A stretch of 64,000 nucleotides of DNA from Alistipes onderdonkii (GCF_025145285.1 NZ_CP102251.1:1-64000), one strand, 5' to 3'; positions 9,243 to 16,615 are shown, numbered from the stretch's first letter. Numbers and translations: made by a program. The notes: generated by a model from the sequence alone, not told the origin.

Positions 9243-9280
9243 GCGGATAGTGGGTTATTAACACTATCCGCATTCTTTTT
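9243..9280 (+). terminator. intrinsic terminator after HIT gene
   Basis: A perfect 10-bp stem (GCGGATAGTG / CACTATCCGC) with a 9-nt loop, followed by ATTCTTTTT. The dif-like sequence begins on the next base. Confidence 0.85.
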
Positions 9281-9308
9281 ATTTAACATAATATTTGCGG
9301 AGAGCAGG
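9281..9308 (+). repeat. dif-like half site
   Basis: The first 11 bases, ATTTAACATAA, are the exact reverse complement of the widely conserved XerD-binding arm TTATGTTAAAT. The first 15 bases (to 9295) are repeated exactly at 10540-10554, which I read as the left end of the microvirus. The opposite arm here (CGGAGAGCAGG) does not resemble the prophage arm. It may be the resident dif, an old integration scar or a chance promoter-like match. Confidence 0.4.
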
Positions 9309-9384
9309 AGTTTGTCGAAAAAGCACTTGCTGTTACCGGGAATACCGGGGAAAATCGAATTTTTTATTGAAAAAGGGTAGTGTA

Positions 9385-9849
9385 TTTACAAATATAAATA
9401 TCAAAAGGGAGGGTATTTTCCAATTGTAATTACAAATGTAAATCAACTTCGACTGTAATTCCTGTTGATTTATATTTTTGTAAAAACAGTAGGGGAGTGC
9501 AGACAAAGCCTGTCCGCAATGCAAAGTACATGAGTTAAATTGTTAAACAACTAAATACATATTCATTAAACACCAATGAATTATACGATTTATATTCAGA
9601 TTAAGTTAAATACCGTCAGAGTAGATACAGAACAGTTATGCAAAGTAGCCTCACAGGGAAAAATATGATATATAACACACTAATAACCAATAATATAAAT
9701 ATATTTACATAAACTAAAAATACAGAATAATATATCCGGGCGAATTTAACGATATTATTTCTTTTACAGATGTAAACATTATCAACAATTATTAACATTT
9801 TACAAATGTAGATTTCACTTGCTTTACAAAAGAAAAAACTTTATATTTG
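9385..9849 (+). promoter_or_regulatory. operator-like palindromes and promoter of the XRE gene
   Basis: This AT-rich 660-bp gap before the XRE gene holds a repeated palindrome, TTACA-NN-TGTAA: perfect copies at 9430-9441 and within 9763-9776 (TTTACAGATGTAAA), and near copies at 9385-9398 and 9800-9811. Half-sites TTTACAAA and TTTGTAAA lie at 9823-9830 and 9846-9853, the latter on the probable -7 box TATATTTG (9842-9849). The layout fits autoregulation by the downstream repressor-like protein. No gene is seen in the gap. Confidence 0.5.
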
Positions 9850-9864
9850 TAAAAAATTACGCTG

Positions 9865-10347
9865 ATGAGGGAAAAATTGCTCGATTTGATGAAAAACGAA
9901 GGATTGAAGCCGAGCCAGCTTGCAGAGCAGCTCGAGATCAATCCCGCCGGAATATCCCACATTCTCGCCGGACGCAACAAACCGGGCTTCGATTTGCTGC
10001 AAAAGATTCTCAGGAGGTTTCCCCGGATCAACCCGGATTGGCTGTTGCTCGATTCCGACAAAATGTATCGGGATGAATATCCGGCAGCCTCGTCTGCCCG
10101 CCCGGACTCCCGGACAACGGCAGTGCAAACGGTGCCCCTCGGTTCCGGCAACGACCTTTTCGCGCCAGCACAGCCGGGCGGACTTCCGGCGGATGAAAAA
10201 CGAATGCAGGACAAAGCGGCCGACGGACATGACGGATCTGCGGCGCAGTTCCCGCAGGCGTTGTTCGGCAAAGCGAATGTCAAACGGGTCATCGTGCTCT
10301 ATGATGACCAGACCTTCGAAAGCTATACGCCATCAGCAAAGCGTTAA
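9865..10347 (+). CDS. XRE-type helix-turn-helix regulator
   Basis: A 160-aa protein with an N-terminal HTH_XRE domain (residues about 2-60; SQLAEQLEINPAGISHILAGRNKP is split by the helix turn). A low-complexity linker and a short conserved tail (VKRVIVLYDDQTFESYTP) follow. Many Bacteroidetes have such short regulators beside horizontally acquired DNA. Its GC-rich codon use is host-like, unlike the phage genes 340 bp downstream, so it is probably chromosomal. The ATG lies 15 bp after a -7 box within an array of operator-like palindromes. It may silence itself, the neighbouring prophage, or neither. Confidence 0.8.
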   Translation: MREKLLDLMKNEGLKPSQLAEQLEINPAGISHILAGRNKPGFDLLQKILRRFPRINPDWLLLDSDKMYRDEYPAASSARPDSRTTAVQTVPLGSGNDLFAPAQPGGLPADEKRMQDKAADGHDGSAAQFPQALFGKANVKRVIVLYDDQTFESYTPSAKR

Positions 10348-10539
10348 AATAATCCATGCGGGCAGATGCCCGGAATATTCGATTCTCAGAAAGATAAAAT
10401 CGGGAAGATAAAATTCGGACAGACCCGGTTTCCGCTTCGAAGCGGGCGTGTTGGTGCTTACCAGGATTATCCGCGGTATTTACTTATTAAATAGGTGAGA
10501 AAGTAATTCCTCTCGAGACAATCGGGCTACCACCCAATA

Positions 10540-10567
10540 ATTTAACATAATATTAATATTAATTCAT
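10540..10567 (+). repeat. left dif-like attachment site of the prophage
   Basis: It reads as XerD-like arm ATTTAACATAA, central TATTAA, and second arm TATTAATTCAT. It matches the site at 16225-16252 at 22 of 28 positions; the centre plus second arm match at 15 of 17. Confidence 0.55.
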
Positions 10568-10574
10568 ATATTTG
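10567..10574 (+). promoter_or_regulatory. -7 promoter box for the early phage genes
   Basis: TATATTTG lies immediately inside the left attachment site, about 110 bp before the first phage ORF. It is the only good TAnnTTTG match in the 10348-10683 gap. The rest of that gap shows no gene. Confidence 0.55.
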
Positions 10575-10683
10575 CGGTGAGATGGTTATTTACGTCTGTA
10601 ATCATGTCACCTCAGAATTATGGGTTCTTTGACGTATTTAAGCCTCTTTTATCAATTATTTTTCACTTCAAATCTCGTTTCGT

Positions 10684-11271
10684 ATGGAAAAATTAAAAGC
10701 CCTTCTAACGTCTAAAAAGTTTTGGACGTTGGTTGCCGCTATTGTTGCAGCTCTAACGGCGTTTTTTACCGCGTCGTGCACTGGGTATCTGAAACTCCAG
10801 CGCGAAGGTGTTCATCATGACACCGTAAGGTATGAACAAGTCATTAAACACAAAAACTATTCAGCATGGCTATCGAACCAGATCGGTCTTTCATCATGGC
10901 ATCGCCCTACGATGTCGTCTGTTTGCTCTTCCGGGACTGTATTTCTTTCTCGGAGTTCCGGGGTATCTATCAGTTCGTATTTGATTTCCCCGCTCCGGAT
11001 TCACTCCGTTCTACCCTCGATTCTCTCAAGTTCTATCAATTCAGTTTCTTTTATCATGTTGAATCGGAATTGCTTGGAACAAATAACACCCTTATCTACA
11101 TCGAACTTACCAAAGAGGGAATCTTCAGGCGTTTGTTTGGCTCTTATGATGATCGGCGTGCCGCTTTCACGAGTTTCCCCGTCTTCTCACGACAAGCGTC
11201 GTCGCGGCGGTCGAAAAGGTAGGCCTCGTCCTAAGATCAGAAATATTCCTATTGGTGGTTCTCATCTTTAA
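10684..11271 (+). CDS. phage early ORF, membrane-anchored N-terminus
   Basis: The first ~60 residues look real: a charged start (MEKLKALLTSKKFW), one membrane helix ending in a lipobox-like TASC, then a short polar region. I associate this type of N-terminus with small proteins of Bacteroidetes microviruses. From about residue 61 the frame overlaps a second ORF (10866-11222) and is very Ser-rich, so it may be only an open shadow. The last ~25 residues become strongly basic with phage-like codons (RRRGGRKGRPRPK). The 195-aa reading could be one overprinted gene, or a short membrane gene plus a separate basic peptide. Confidence 0.5.
   Translation: MEKLKALLTSKKFWTLVAAIVAALTAFFTASCTGYLKLQREGVHHDTVRYEQVIKHKNYSAWLSNQIGLSSWHRPTMSSVCSSGTVFLSRSSGVSISSYLISPLRIHSVLPSILSSSINSVSFIMLNRNCLEQITPLSTSNLPKRESSGVCLALMMIGVPLSRVSPSSHDKRRRGGRKGRPRPKIRNIPIGGSHL
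10866..11222 (+). CDS. nested phage ORF of unknown function
   Basis: A 118-aa ORF in the +2 frame relative to the surrounding 195-aa ORF and lying wholly inside it. Composition is protein-like, rich in Phe and Tyr (YQFVFDFPAPDSL, FYQFSFFYHVESEL), with a basic tail (SRQASSRRSKR). I do not recognise the family. Overlapping genes are characteristic of microviruses, and its codons look more natural than those of the other frame over the same stretch. It ends 60 bp before the Rep gene. Confidence 0.55.
   Translation: MAIEPDRSFIMASPYDVVCLLFRDCISFSEFRGIYQFVFDFPAPDSLRSTLDSLKFYQFSFFYHVESELLGTNNTLIYIELTKEGIFRRLFGSYDDRRAAFTSFPVFSRQASSRRSKR
11146..11271 (+). CDS. possible small basic DNA-packaging (J-like) peptide
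   Basis: An internal ATG in the 195-aa frame would give a 41-aa peptide whose second half is KRRRGGRKGRPRPK, very basic and rich in Gly and Pro. Size and composition resemble the J packaging proteins of microviruses. It sits just before rep. There is no sequence proof of homology, and it may simply be the C-terminus of the longer ORF. Confidence 0.3.
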   Translation: MMIGVPLSRVSPSSHDKRRRGGRKGRPRPKIRNIPIGGSHL

Positions 11272-11282
11272 CTTTTTATCCT

Positions 11283-12206
11283 ATGTGTCAAAAACCTTTA
11301 CGTGTTATAAACCCTCATTACAAGAAAATTGCTAAGGCTCAACATTTTAACCTACGAGTTTTTAGCGGTGAAGAGGATTATTTTCTTCGTGTTCCTTGTG
11401 GTCATTGTCCTGATTGTTTGAAAAAGCGTCGCCAAGAGTGGTTTGTTCGTGCTTATAACATTATGAAACGCAGAGGTTTTGACTTGTCGAACACTTATTT
11501 TTGCACTTTTACTTTAAAGCCAGAACTTTATGAGGAGTACTGTAAGGAGCCCTACAAGGCTATTCGCCGATTTATAGATCGGCTTCGTAAAGATAAGTCT
11601 TTGCGATACAAAGACCCCGTTACTAAGCGTTATCGTCATCGTAAAATACGTTTTCCGTTTTTGTTTGTTTCTGAGGTGGCAGACGGTAAGCGTGCTAAGC
11701 AGCGTGGTATACCCTCTTCTCATCGCCTTCATTTTCATGCTATCATGTTTGGTTGTCCGTTGCCTTGGTGGACTGTTCGTTATCATTGGTTGCAATATGG
11801 CCTTGCTTGGGTTGATCCTCTTCGATCTATGGCAGGCGTTCGTTATGTGATGAAATATATTACCAAGGACGATCCGGTTCATTATGGTTCTGTTTCTGAG
11901 GATTTGAAAAAGCTTAATGGTCGTTTGTATGTTTCGCATGGTTTCGGCCGTCTTTCAGATTCCGAACTCAAGGAACTTGCTTCCTATATGATGCAGAATA
12001 TGAAGTCGTGGTTTTCTATTTTGATTAACAACCATTCCTATCGTATCCCTCGTTATTATCGTACCAAGTGTTTTAACAAGGCTCAGATAAAATGTCGGAA
12101 CGATAGTTATATCCCTCTCCTTCTTCGTGATCTTGTGAACACGAAGTTTAAAAACAGAACTTTCAGACAAAAAGAATTAATTTATCAATCTTTGCTATGG
12201 GCATGA
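11283..12206 (+). CDS. microvirus replication initiator (VP4, HUH endonuclease)
   Basis: The 307-aa Rep nicks the phage origin to start rolling-circle replication. It has the family N-terminal motif CGHCPDCLKKR (about residues 39-49), the HUH metal-binding motif LHFHAIMFG (about 149-157), and the catalytic tyrosine region YVMKYITKD (about 188-196). The ATG follows the early ORF by 11 bp. Its TGA overlaps an ATG of the capsid gene as ATGA, suggesting translational coupling. The nick site is probably in the hairpin-rich region after 15.6 kb, but I cannot pinpoint it. Confidence 0.93.
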   Translation: MCQKPLRVINPHYKKIAKAQHFNLRVFSGEEDYFLRVPCGHCPDCLKKRRQEWFVRAYNIMKRRGFDLSNTYFCTFTLKPELYEEYCKEPYKAIRRFIDRLRKDKSLRYKDPVTKRYRHRKIRFPFLFVSEVADGKRAKQRGIPSSHRLHFHAIMFGCPLPWWTVRYHWLQYGLAWVDPLRSMAGVRYVMKYITKDDPVHYGSVSEDLKKLNGRLYVSHGFGRLSDSELKELASYMMQNMKSWFSILINNHSYRIPRYYRTKCFNKAQIKCRNDSYIPLLLRDLVNTKFKNRTFRQKELIYQSLLWA

Positions 12207-14008
12207 TGTTTCTTTCGCGTCGGCGAAATTCTAAATCTCGGTTGAATCTGAGTTGTAAGAATCCGACGACTACTTCTTATGGTGCTCTTATGCCGACCAA
12301 TATTACTCGTGTTGTTGCGGGTGATGGTTTTTCTTACCAGCCTTCAACCTATTTGCAGGCAATGCCTCTCTTGGCGCCCCTGATTGGTGGCGTTTCTATC
12401 AAGAAGGAATATTTTTTTATTCCGGATCGCCTTTACAACGTTGAGCTTGCCATGAATTTTTCGGGTGTTACCGATGCTCCGCATGAGGTTTATTATCCGT
12501 CTTTGTTGGTTGATGCTGATAATTATATCAACATCGATTCTGCGCACCCCGATCAGAAAGGTTTTGAATTTAAAGACCTTTCAGGTGGTGATTCTTCTTC
12601 GGTTAAGGACTTTGTTGCGCCCGGTTCTTTGGCTGATTATCTTGGTATCTGCCCGGGTTCTTGTCCTGTTGGTCTTGTTTTGGACATGACGCCTGTGGCT
12701 GGTTACCTCGATATTGTCTACTCCTATTATCTTAATCAGCAATGGGATAAGATTCCTACGAATCTTTATCGTTATTTGAATACTGGTGTTGCATCTTCGG
12801 ATGCTGGTCAGTATACCATTGATTGGAGTACTCTTGAGGATTTTTTGTTGACGTTGAAGACTATTCGTCCTACCTCTGATTCTAATCAGTGGGATGTGGC
12901 TGTTGGTGCTGTTGAGAAGCCAGGTGTTGGTCGTTACAGTCTTGGTACTTGGTCTTGGTTGTGCTCTCGTGCTTCGATTTTTCAGCGGGCTTTCCCGGAT
13001 TATTACTTGGAATCATGGTTGAAAACCTCGGGTTTCAATACTTCCAATACTGTGGTTGATGTGACTTCGAATTCGGTTTCGGTTCGTTCCATTTCGACGG
13101 CTTCGCATCTTCAGCGGTTCCGTGATCTTGCATTCGGTGGCGGTAGTCGTGGTTCTGATTTCATCAAATCCGAGTTTGATGTCGATCCGAAGTTATCTGC
13201 TACTGTTCCTATTTTCCTTGGTTCGGACACTTGTCGCCTTGGTAGTAACGTTCTTTATCAGACTACGGGTGCTGGTAATGCTTCTTCGCCTCTTGGTTCG
13301 TTCTCAGGTCAGATGTCCGGTGGTGATTCTTTCAAGCGTCGTACGTTCCATTTTAATGAGTCTGGTTACTTCATGGAGATCACTTCGGTTGTTCCTACGG
13401 TTATGTACCCGAACTACTTGAATCCTACCCTGCTTCAGACGAATCTCGGTCAGCGTTATGCGCCTGCTTTGGATAATATCCAGATGCAGCCGCTTACGGT
13501 TCCTACCCTTTTGGGTAATGCTTATTTCAATACCGGTTCGGGTTCTTATTCCCATGTTCTGAATCATATGGGTACTGGTGAACTTCGAACTGTTGCGGTT
13601 GATAAGTTGAGTGCCGCTGAAGGTATTGCGGTTGGCTATCAGCCTGCTTGGGCTGAACTTATGACTGGTGTTTCCAAGCCTCATGGTCGTTTATGTAATG
13701 ACCTTGATTATTGGGCTTTCCAGCGTCGTTACGGTACTGTTTTGTATAGTTCGAATGACGCTCAAGACGCTTCTGTTTTTCTTGAGGAGTTGGGCAATGA
13801 GGTCGATACTCTTGATGTCGAGACGTTTAACGCTTGGCTTAAGAATACCTATGTTTCGACGGATTTTGTTCCGTATATCCTCCCGGCAATGTACAATTAT
13901 GTCTTTGCCGATACTGATCCTAACGCTCAGAATTTCGTGCTGGATAATTCGGCTGAAATTTCTGTTTATCGTGAGAAGTCGAAGGTTAACGTTCCTAACA
14001 CTCTTTGA
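12197..14008 (+). CDS. microvirus major capsid protein (VP1)
   Basis: A 603-aa protein with the layout of Microviridae F/VP1 capsid proteins. The N-terminus is basic (SRRRNSKSRLNLS), followed by a region common to Bacteroidetes microviruses (SYGALMPTNITRVVAGDGF), the core beta barrel with large insertions, and C-terminal conserved stretches (YWAFQRRYGTV, FVPYILPAMYNYVFAD). The length fits Alpavirinae rather than the shorter Gokushovirinae capsids. Three ATGs are possible (12197, 12203, 12206); 12203 forms an ATGA overlap with the rep stop and may be the true one. Confidence 0.93.
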   Translation: MGMMFLSRRRNSKSRLNLSCKNPTTTSYGALMPTNITRVVAGDGFSYQPSTYLQAMPLLAPLIGGVSIKKEYFFIPDRLYNVELAMNFSGVTDAPHEVYYPSLLVDADNYINIDSAHPDQKGFEFKDLSGGDSSSVKDFVAPGSLADYLGICPGSCPVGLVLDMTPVAGYLDIVYSYYLNQQWDKIPTNLYRYLNTGVASSDAGQYTIDWSTLEDFLLTLKTIRPTSDSNQWDVAVGAVEKPGVGRYSLGTWSWLCSRASIFQRAFPDYYLESWLKTSGFNTSNTVVDVTSNSVSVRSISTASHLQRFRDLAFGGGSRGSDFIKSEFDVDPKLSATVPIFLGSDTCRLGSNVLYQTTGAGNASSPLGSFSGQMSGGDSFKRRTFHFNESGYFMEITSVVPTVMYPNYLNPTLLQTNLGQRYAPALDNIQMQPLTVPTLLGNAYFNTGSGSYSHVLNHMGTGELRTVAVDKLSAAEGIAVGYQPAWAELMTGVSKPHGRLCNDLDYWAFQRRYGTVLYSSNDAQDASVFLEELGNEVDTLDVETFNAWLKNTYVSTDFVPYILPAMYNYVFADTDPNAQNFVLDNSAEISVYREKSKVNVPNTL

Positions 14009-14010
14009 TT

Positions 14011-14358
14011 ATGAAAGAGCATTGTTTTTCTTATTCCGATCTTCCGCGTCGTATGGATTTGGTCGAGTCTGTTGTAGTTCATTCTTGTTCTGAGGATTGC
14101 CTTATCCATGGTGTTAAGTCTCTTCGTCAGGGTTTGCAGGAATATTGGGAGACTGGTGTTTATCCTTGTGATCCTGTTCAGCGTAATTCGGGTGAGTATT
14201 ATGACGAGGATTCTACGACGCAGGTTGATCCGTCGACGGATTTTTCGCTCGATAAGTTCGAGCGTCTCGAAAAGATTGTCGAAGTTGTTTCTGAGCGTGA
14301 GCGTAAGAAGCATGAGGATGATCTTGGTGTTACTCCTGATGAGGAACTTAAAAAGTAG
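14011..14358 (+). CDS. putative internal scaffolding protein (VP3-like)
   Basis: A 115-aa acidic protein starting two bases after the capsid stop. It has no membrane segment. The C-terminal half is charged and helical (FERLEKIVEVVSERERKK, then HEDDLGVTPDEELKK). Position between capsid and pilot genes, size and charge fit the internal scaffolding protein of microviruses, but I cannot show homology. The apparent extension to 14005 uses a TTG inside the capsid stop and is unlikely. Confidence 0.6.
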   Translation: MKEHCFSYSDLPRRMDLVESVVVHSCSEDCLIHGVKSLRQGLQEYWETGVYPCDPVQRNSGEYYDEDSTTQVDPSTDFSLDKFERLEKIVEVVSERERKKHEDDLGVTPDEELKK

Positions 14359-14364
14359 TTCGTT

Positions 14365-15459
14365 ATGTCAGCCCTTGTAACATCTGCTATTATTGGTGGA
14401 GCGGCCGCGCTTGGTAGCGCGGGCGTTTCCGCCATTTCTGCCGGAAAGATGAATCGCCGTGCTGTTCGGTATTCTGTTGCTGAAAATAAACGCCAGCGCG
14501 CCTTTCAAAAGGAGTATTCTAAGTATCTTTCGGAGCTTGAAGCTAAGCAGAACCAGGAGTATTGGAATAAATATAACTCCCCTTCTGCTCAGCGTATCGC
14601 TCGTATGAAGGCTGGTATGTCTCCTTTTGCTGATGAGTCCGGTGTTCAGGCTATGGGTGTTGATCCCGGTTCTTATTCTGGTTCTTCTCCTTCTTCTCAG
14701 CCGTTCACTCAGCCCGGTGGCAATGCCATGTCTCCTCTCTCTCCTGCTTTTGCTTCGGGTGTTCAGCAGGTTCTTTCGGCGCGTCAGGCTGAGGCGAATA
14801 TTCAACTCACTGATGCTAATACCGCCAAGACCCAGGCCGAGGCTGTCAAGGCCCAGCAGGAGAATTCGCTCTTTGCCTTTACTAAGGCTGCTGCTGAATC
14901 TGATGCTCTTTCTAAGCAGTTTAAGGCTACGGTTGCTGAGGTTGAATCTCAGTTTGCTGAGGCACAGGCTCTTTCTGATTTGGCTGAGCGGAACGCCCGG
15001 ATCGAATCTATTTGGGCTCAGGCCAAGAATTCTTTGGCTTCTGCCGCTAAGTCGGATGCTGACCGCTTGTATCTTGATTTTATGAAGGATGCTAATCGTG
15101 AGAATGTTCAGAGTCAGACCGCTCTTAATCAGGCTCAAGCTGGTACGGCTACTTCTTCGGCTGCTCTTATGGATGCTCAGCGTGAAACTGAGGATGCTTT
15201 GCGTTCTGGTAGGATTAAGCTTACCGAGGAGCAGGCGCGTGCTGCTCTTGCTTCGGCTGGTCTTTCTGAGGCTCGTGCGGGTCGAGAGTACAATGAACTT
15301 ATTGAGGCTCTTACTAATACTCGTTCTGCTAATTCTCTTTGGGGGATTGTTGATCGTTATGTTCGTAAGACCGAAGCTATTTTGCCTGGTGGCCCTCAGG
15401 GTAAAGCGGATGAGTTGCGTTTTGCTCTTATAAAAGCTATTTCGAATTATTCGAAATAG
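14365..15459 (+). CDS. microvirus DNA pilot / minor spike protein (VP2)
   Basis: The 364-aa protein opens with a small-residue hydrophobic helix (IIGGAAALGSAGVSAISAG), then a basic region with an NRRAVRYS-type motif and the stretch YNSPSAQRIARMKAGMSPF, typical of VP2/H pilot proteins. The remainder (about 130-310) is a long Ala/Gln/Glu-rich coiled coil. In PhiX174 the equivalent protein forms a tube that delivers the genome across the envelope. It lies 6 bp after the scaffold gene. Codons mostly end in T, as in the capsid gene. Confidence 0.9.
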   Translation: MSALVTSAIIGGAAALGSAGVSAISAGKMNRRAVRYSVAENKRQRAFQKEYSKYLSELEAKQNQEYWNKYNSPSAQRIARMKAGMSPFADESGVQAMGVDPGSYSGSSPSSQPFTQPGGNAMSPLSPAFASGVQQVLSARQAEANIQLTDANTAKTQAEAVKAQQENSLFAFTKAAAESDALSKQFKATVAEVESQFAEAQALSDLAERNARIESIWAQAKNSLASAAKSDADRLYLDFMKDANRENVQSQTALNQAQAGTATSSAALMDAQRETEDALRSGRIKLTEEQARAALASAGLSEARAGREYNELIEALTNTRSANSLWGIVDRYVRKTEAILPGGPQGKADELRFALIKAISNYSK

Positions 15460-15473
15460 TGTTATATTTGCGT

Positions 15474-15590
15474 ATGGTGCTGTTTATTGGCAATATCGGT
15501 GTTGGCGAGATTATAGTGTTGCTTCTCTTTTTGATCTTGCCGTTTGGTTTGCTCCTCCGCGCGATTATTCGTTATTTGAATCGCCATTGA
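15474..15590 (+). CDS. 38-aa single-helix membrane peptide
   Basis: A short ORF with its own -7 box (TATATTTG, 15463-15470) only three bases before the ATG and a strong terminator right after the stop. The peptide starts LFIGNIGVGEIIVLLLF, resembling the N-terminus of Bacteroidetes TatA, and ends in a basic tail (RAIIRYLNRH). It lacks the TatA amphipathic helix. It could be a lysis or membrane-modifying peptide; this is inference. Confidence 0.55.
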   Translation: MVLFIGNIGVGEIIVLLLFLILPFGLLLRAIIRYLNRH

Positions 15591-15595
15591 ATTTT

Positions 15596-15631
15596 AATCC
15601 CGATCCCTTTGAGATCGGGATTTTTGTTTTG
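15596..15631 (+). terminator. phage late terminator
   Basis: A perfect 10-bp stem (AATCCCGATC / GATCGGGATT) with a 7-nt loop and a T-rich tail. It ends the phage transcription unit. Confidence 0.88.
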
Positions 15632-16224
15632 TTTGTTTTGTTGTCTCAAACTCACCAGCGAAGCTGGTAAAATACCCCGTCTGAAGGCGTTTAGTTCGTT
15701 ATGGTTTGCTATTGCAGTCATACTCTGTTTGCATGTTGACTACTTTTCTACGATGCAGCCGTAAGACAGTTCTCGCCGCCGAAGTACCGTCTTCGGCGTG
15801 CGCAATGGTTGCGTAAAAGGCCTCTTCTCTCGCCAATATATGCCAGATGTGGAAACGGCATATTTGCCGCGGTTCCACATCGGTTTTACTCCCCTGCTCT
15901 GCAGAGTATTATTCAATAATATATTTGTGCGAAGCACACTGTCGGGTGATGGGGAGGTCTGGAGGGGAGTTAGGGGGCTCCGCAGATGAGATTGTCTGCA
16001 GGCCGTACGCGTGTGCGCACTATGCGCGCGCGTGTGCGAGACGTTAAGTAGCTCAGATGCAAGGTTCGGCCCCTACTCCCCTCCAGATTCTCCACTTTCG
16101 TTATAGGTAGTGTATTTTTCTTGTGTAAGATGTCGTATTTCTGCGTGTTGCATTTGTAAACTATGCGCCTTCATGGCGGATCGCTCGTGCAACGTTGCAA
16201 GTTTTTTTTAACATTTTTAAATGA
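15632..16224. other. hairpin-rich non-coding region of the phage
   Basis: No convincing gene. It holds a series of inverted repeats: ACCAGC-GAA-GCTGGT at 15654-15668, CGCCGAAG/CTTCGGCG at 15777-15798, GATGTGGAA/TTCCACATC at 15846-15854 and 15873-15881, and a long stem at 15958-15976 with 16070-16087 enclosing a GC-alternating stretch (GTGCGCAC, GCGCGCGCGTGTGC). Such structures are expected at the origin and packaging region of an ssDNA phage. Confidence 0.6.
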
Positions 16225-16252
16225 ATTTATAGGAATATCAATATTAATTCAA
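16225..16252 (+). repeat. right dif-like attachment site of the prophage
   Basis: It reads as arm ATTTATAGGAA, central TATCAA, arm TATTAATTCAA. The second arm matches the left site except for the last base, and the first arm has diverged at four positions. That is the pattern expected if one arm at each junction came from the host and the other from the phage. Confidence 0.5.
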
Positions 16253-16588
16253 TTAAAACCACATAACGGCACAATCGCCGAAATGCGTATCCCCCTGAAA
16301 CGGCATATAGCATTACGCCACAAACCCTGAGTCGCCTCTATGAAGGTGGAAACGTGCACCGTTAACGGGTTACCGGCTCTGCAACGTAATAGCGATCCCG
16401 GCGTTTCAAATATCGCCTGCGCAGGAATCAAGCTACGCTTCGGTCGTGTTCCAAACCCCTTGCAGGATATATGCGCACAAGCACGCCGGAGAAACGGAAG
16501 CATAATTTCTATCCGACTATATACCAATATCTTAACTAAATAGAAATACGGCATACGACAATCATATGTCATTTCCGTGTTTTTTTCG

Positions 16589-16596
16589 TATTTTTG
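16589..16596 (+). promoter_or_regulatory. -7 promoter box for the CPBP protease gene
   Basis: TATTTTTG lies 20 bp before the ATG at 16616. The 16253-16588 stretch upstream holds no gene that I can support. Confidence 0.6.
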
Positions 16597-16615
16597 TACT
16601 GTAAAAACGAAACGA

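Larger units (their letters stand above)
10540..16252 (+). mobile_element. integrated Microviridae (Alpavirinae-like) prophage
   Basis: Between two 28-bp dif-like repeats lies a compact ssDNA-phage genome of about 5.7 kb, all genes on one strand: early overlapping ORFs, HUH Rep, major capsid, putative scaffold, pilot protein, small membrane peptide, terminator and a hairpin-rich non-coding region. Base use (T at most third codon positions) differs sharply from the GC-rich host. There is no integrase, which fits the known use of host XerC/XerD by microvirus proviruses in Bacteroidetes. All large genes are intact, so it may still be active. Confidence 0.88.

Noticed and set aside
15798..16047. 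Short forward ORFs in the phage non-coding region
   Set aside because: They cross strong hairpins, have unlikely composition and no promoter or start context.
9376..16117. A 12-bp direct repeat (GGTAGTGTATTT) at 9376-9387 and 16106-16117 as prophage ends
   Set aside because: It would place the host-like XRE gene inside the phage and leaves out the right-hand dif-like site. The 28-bp repeat at 10540 and 16225 is longer and better supported.
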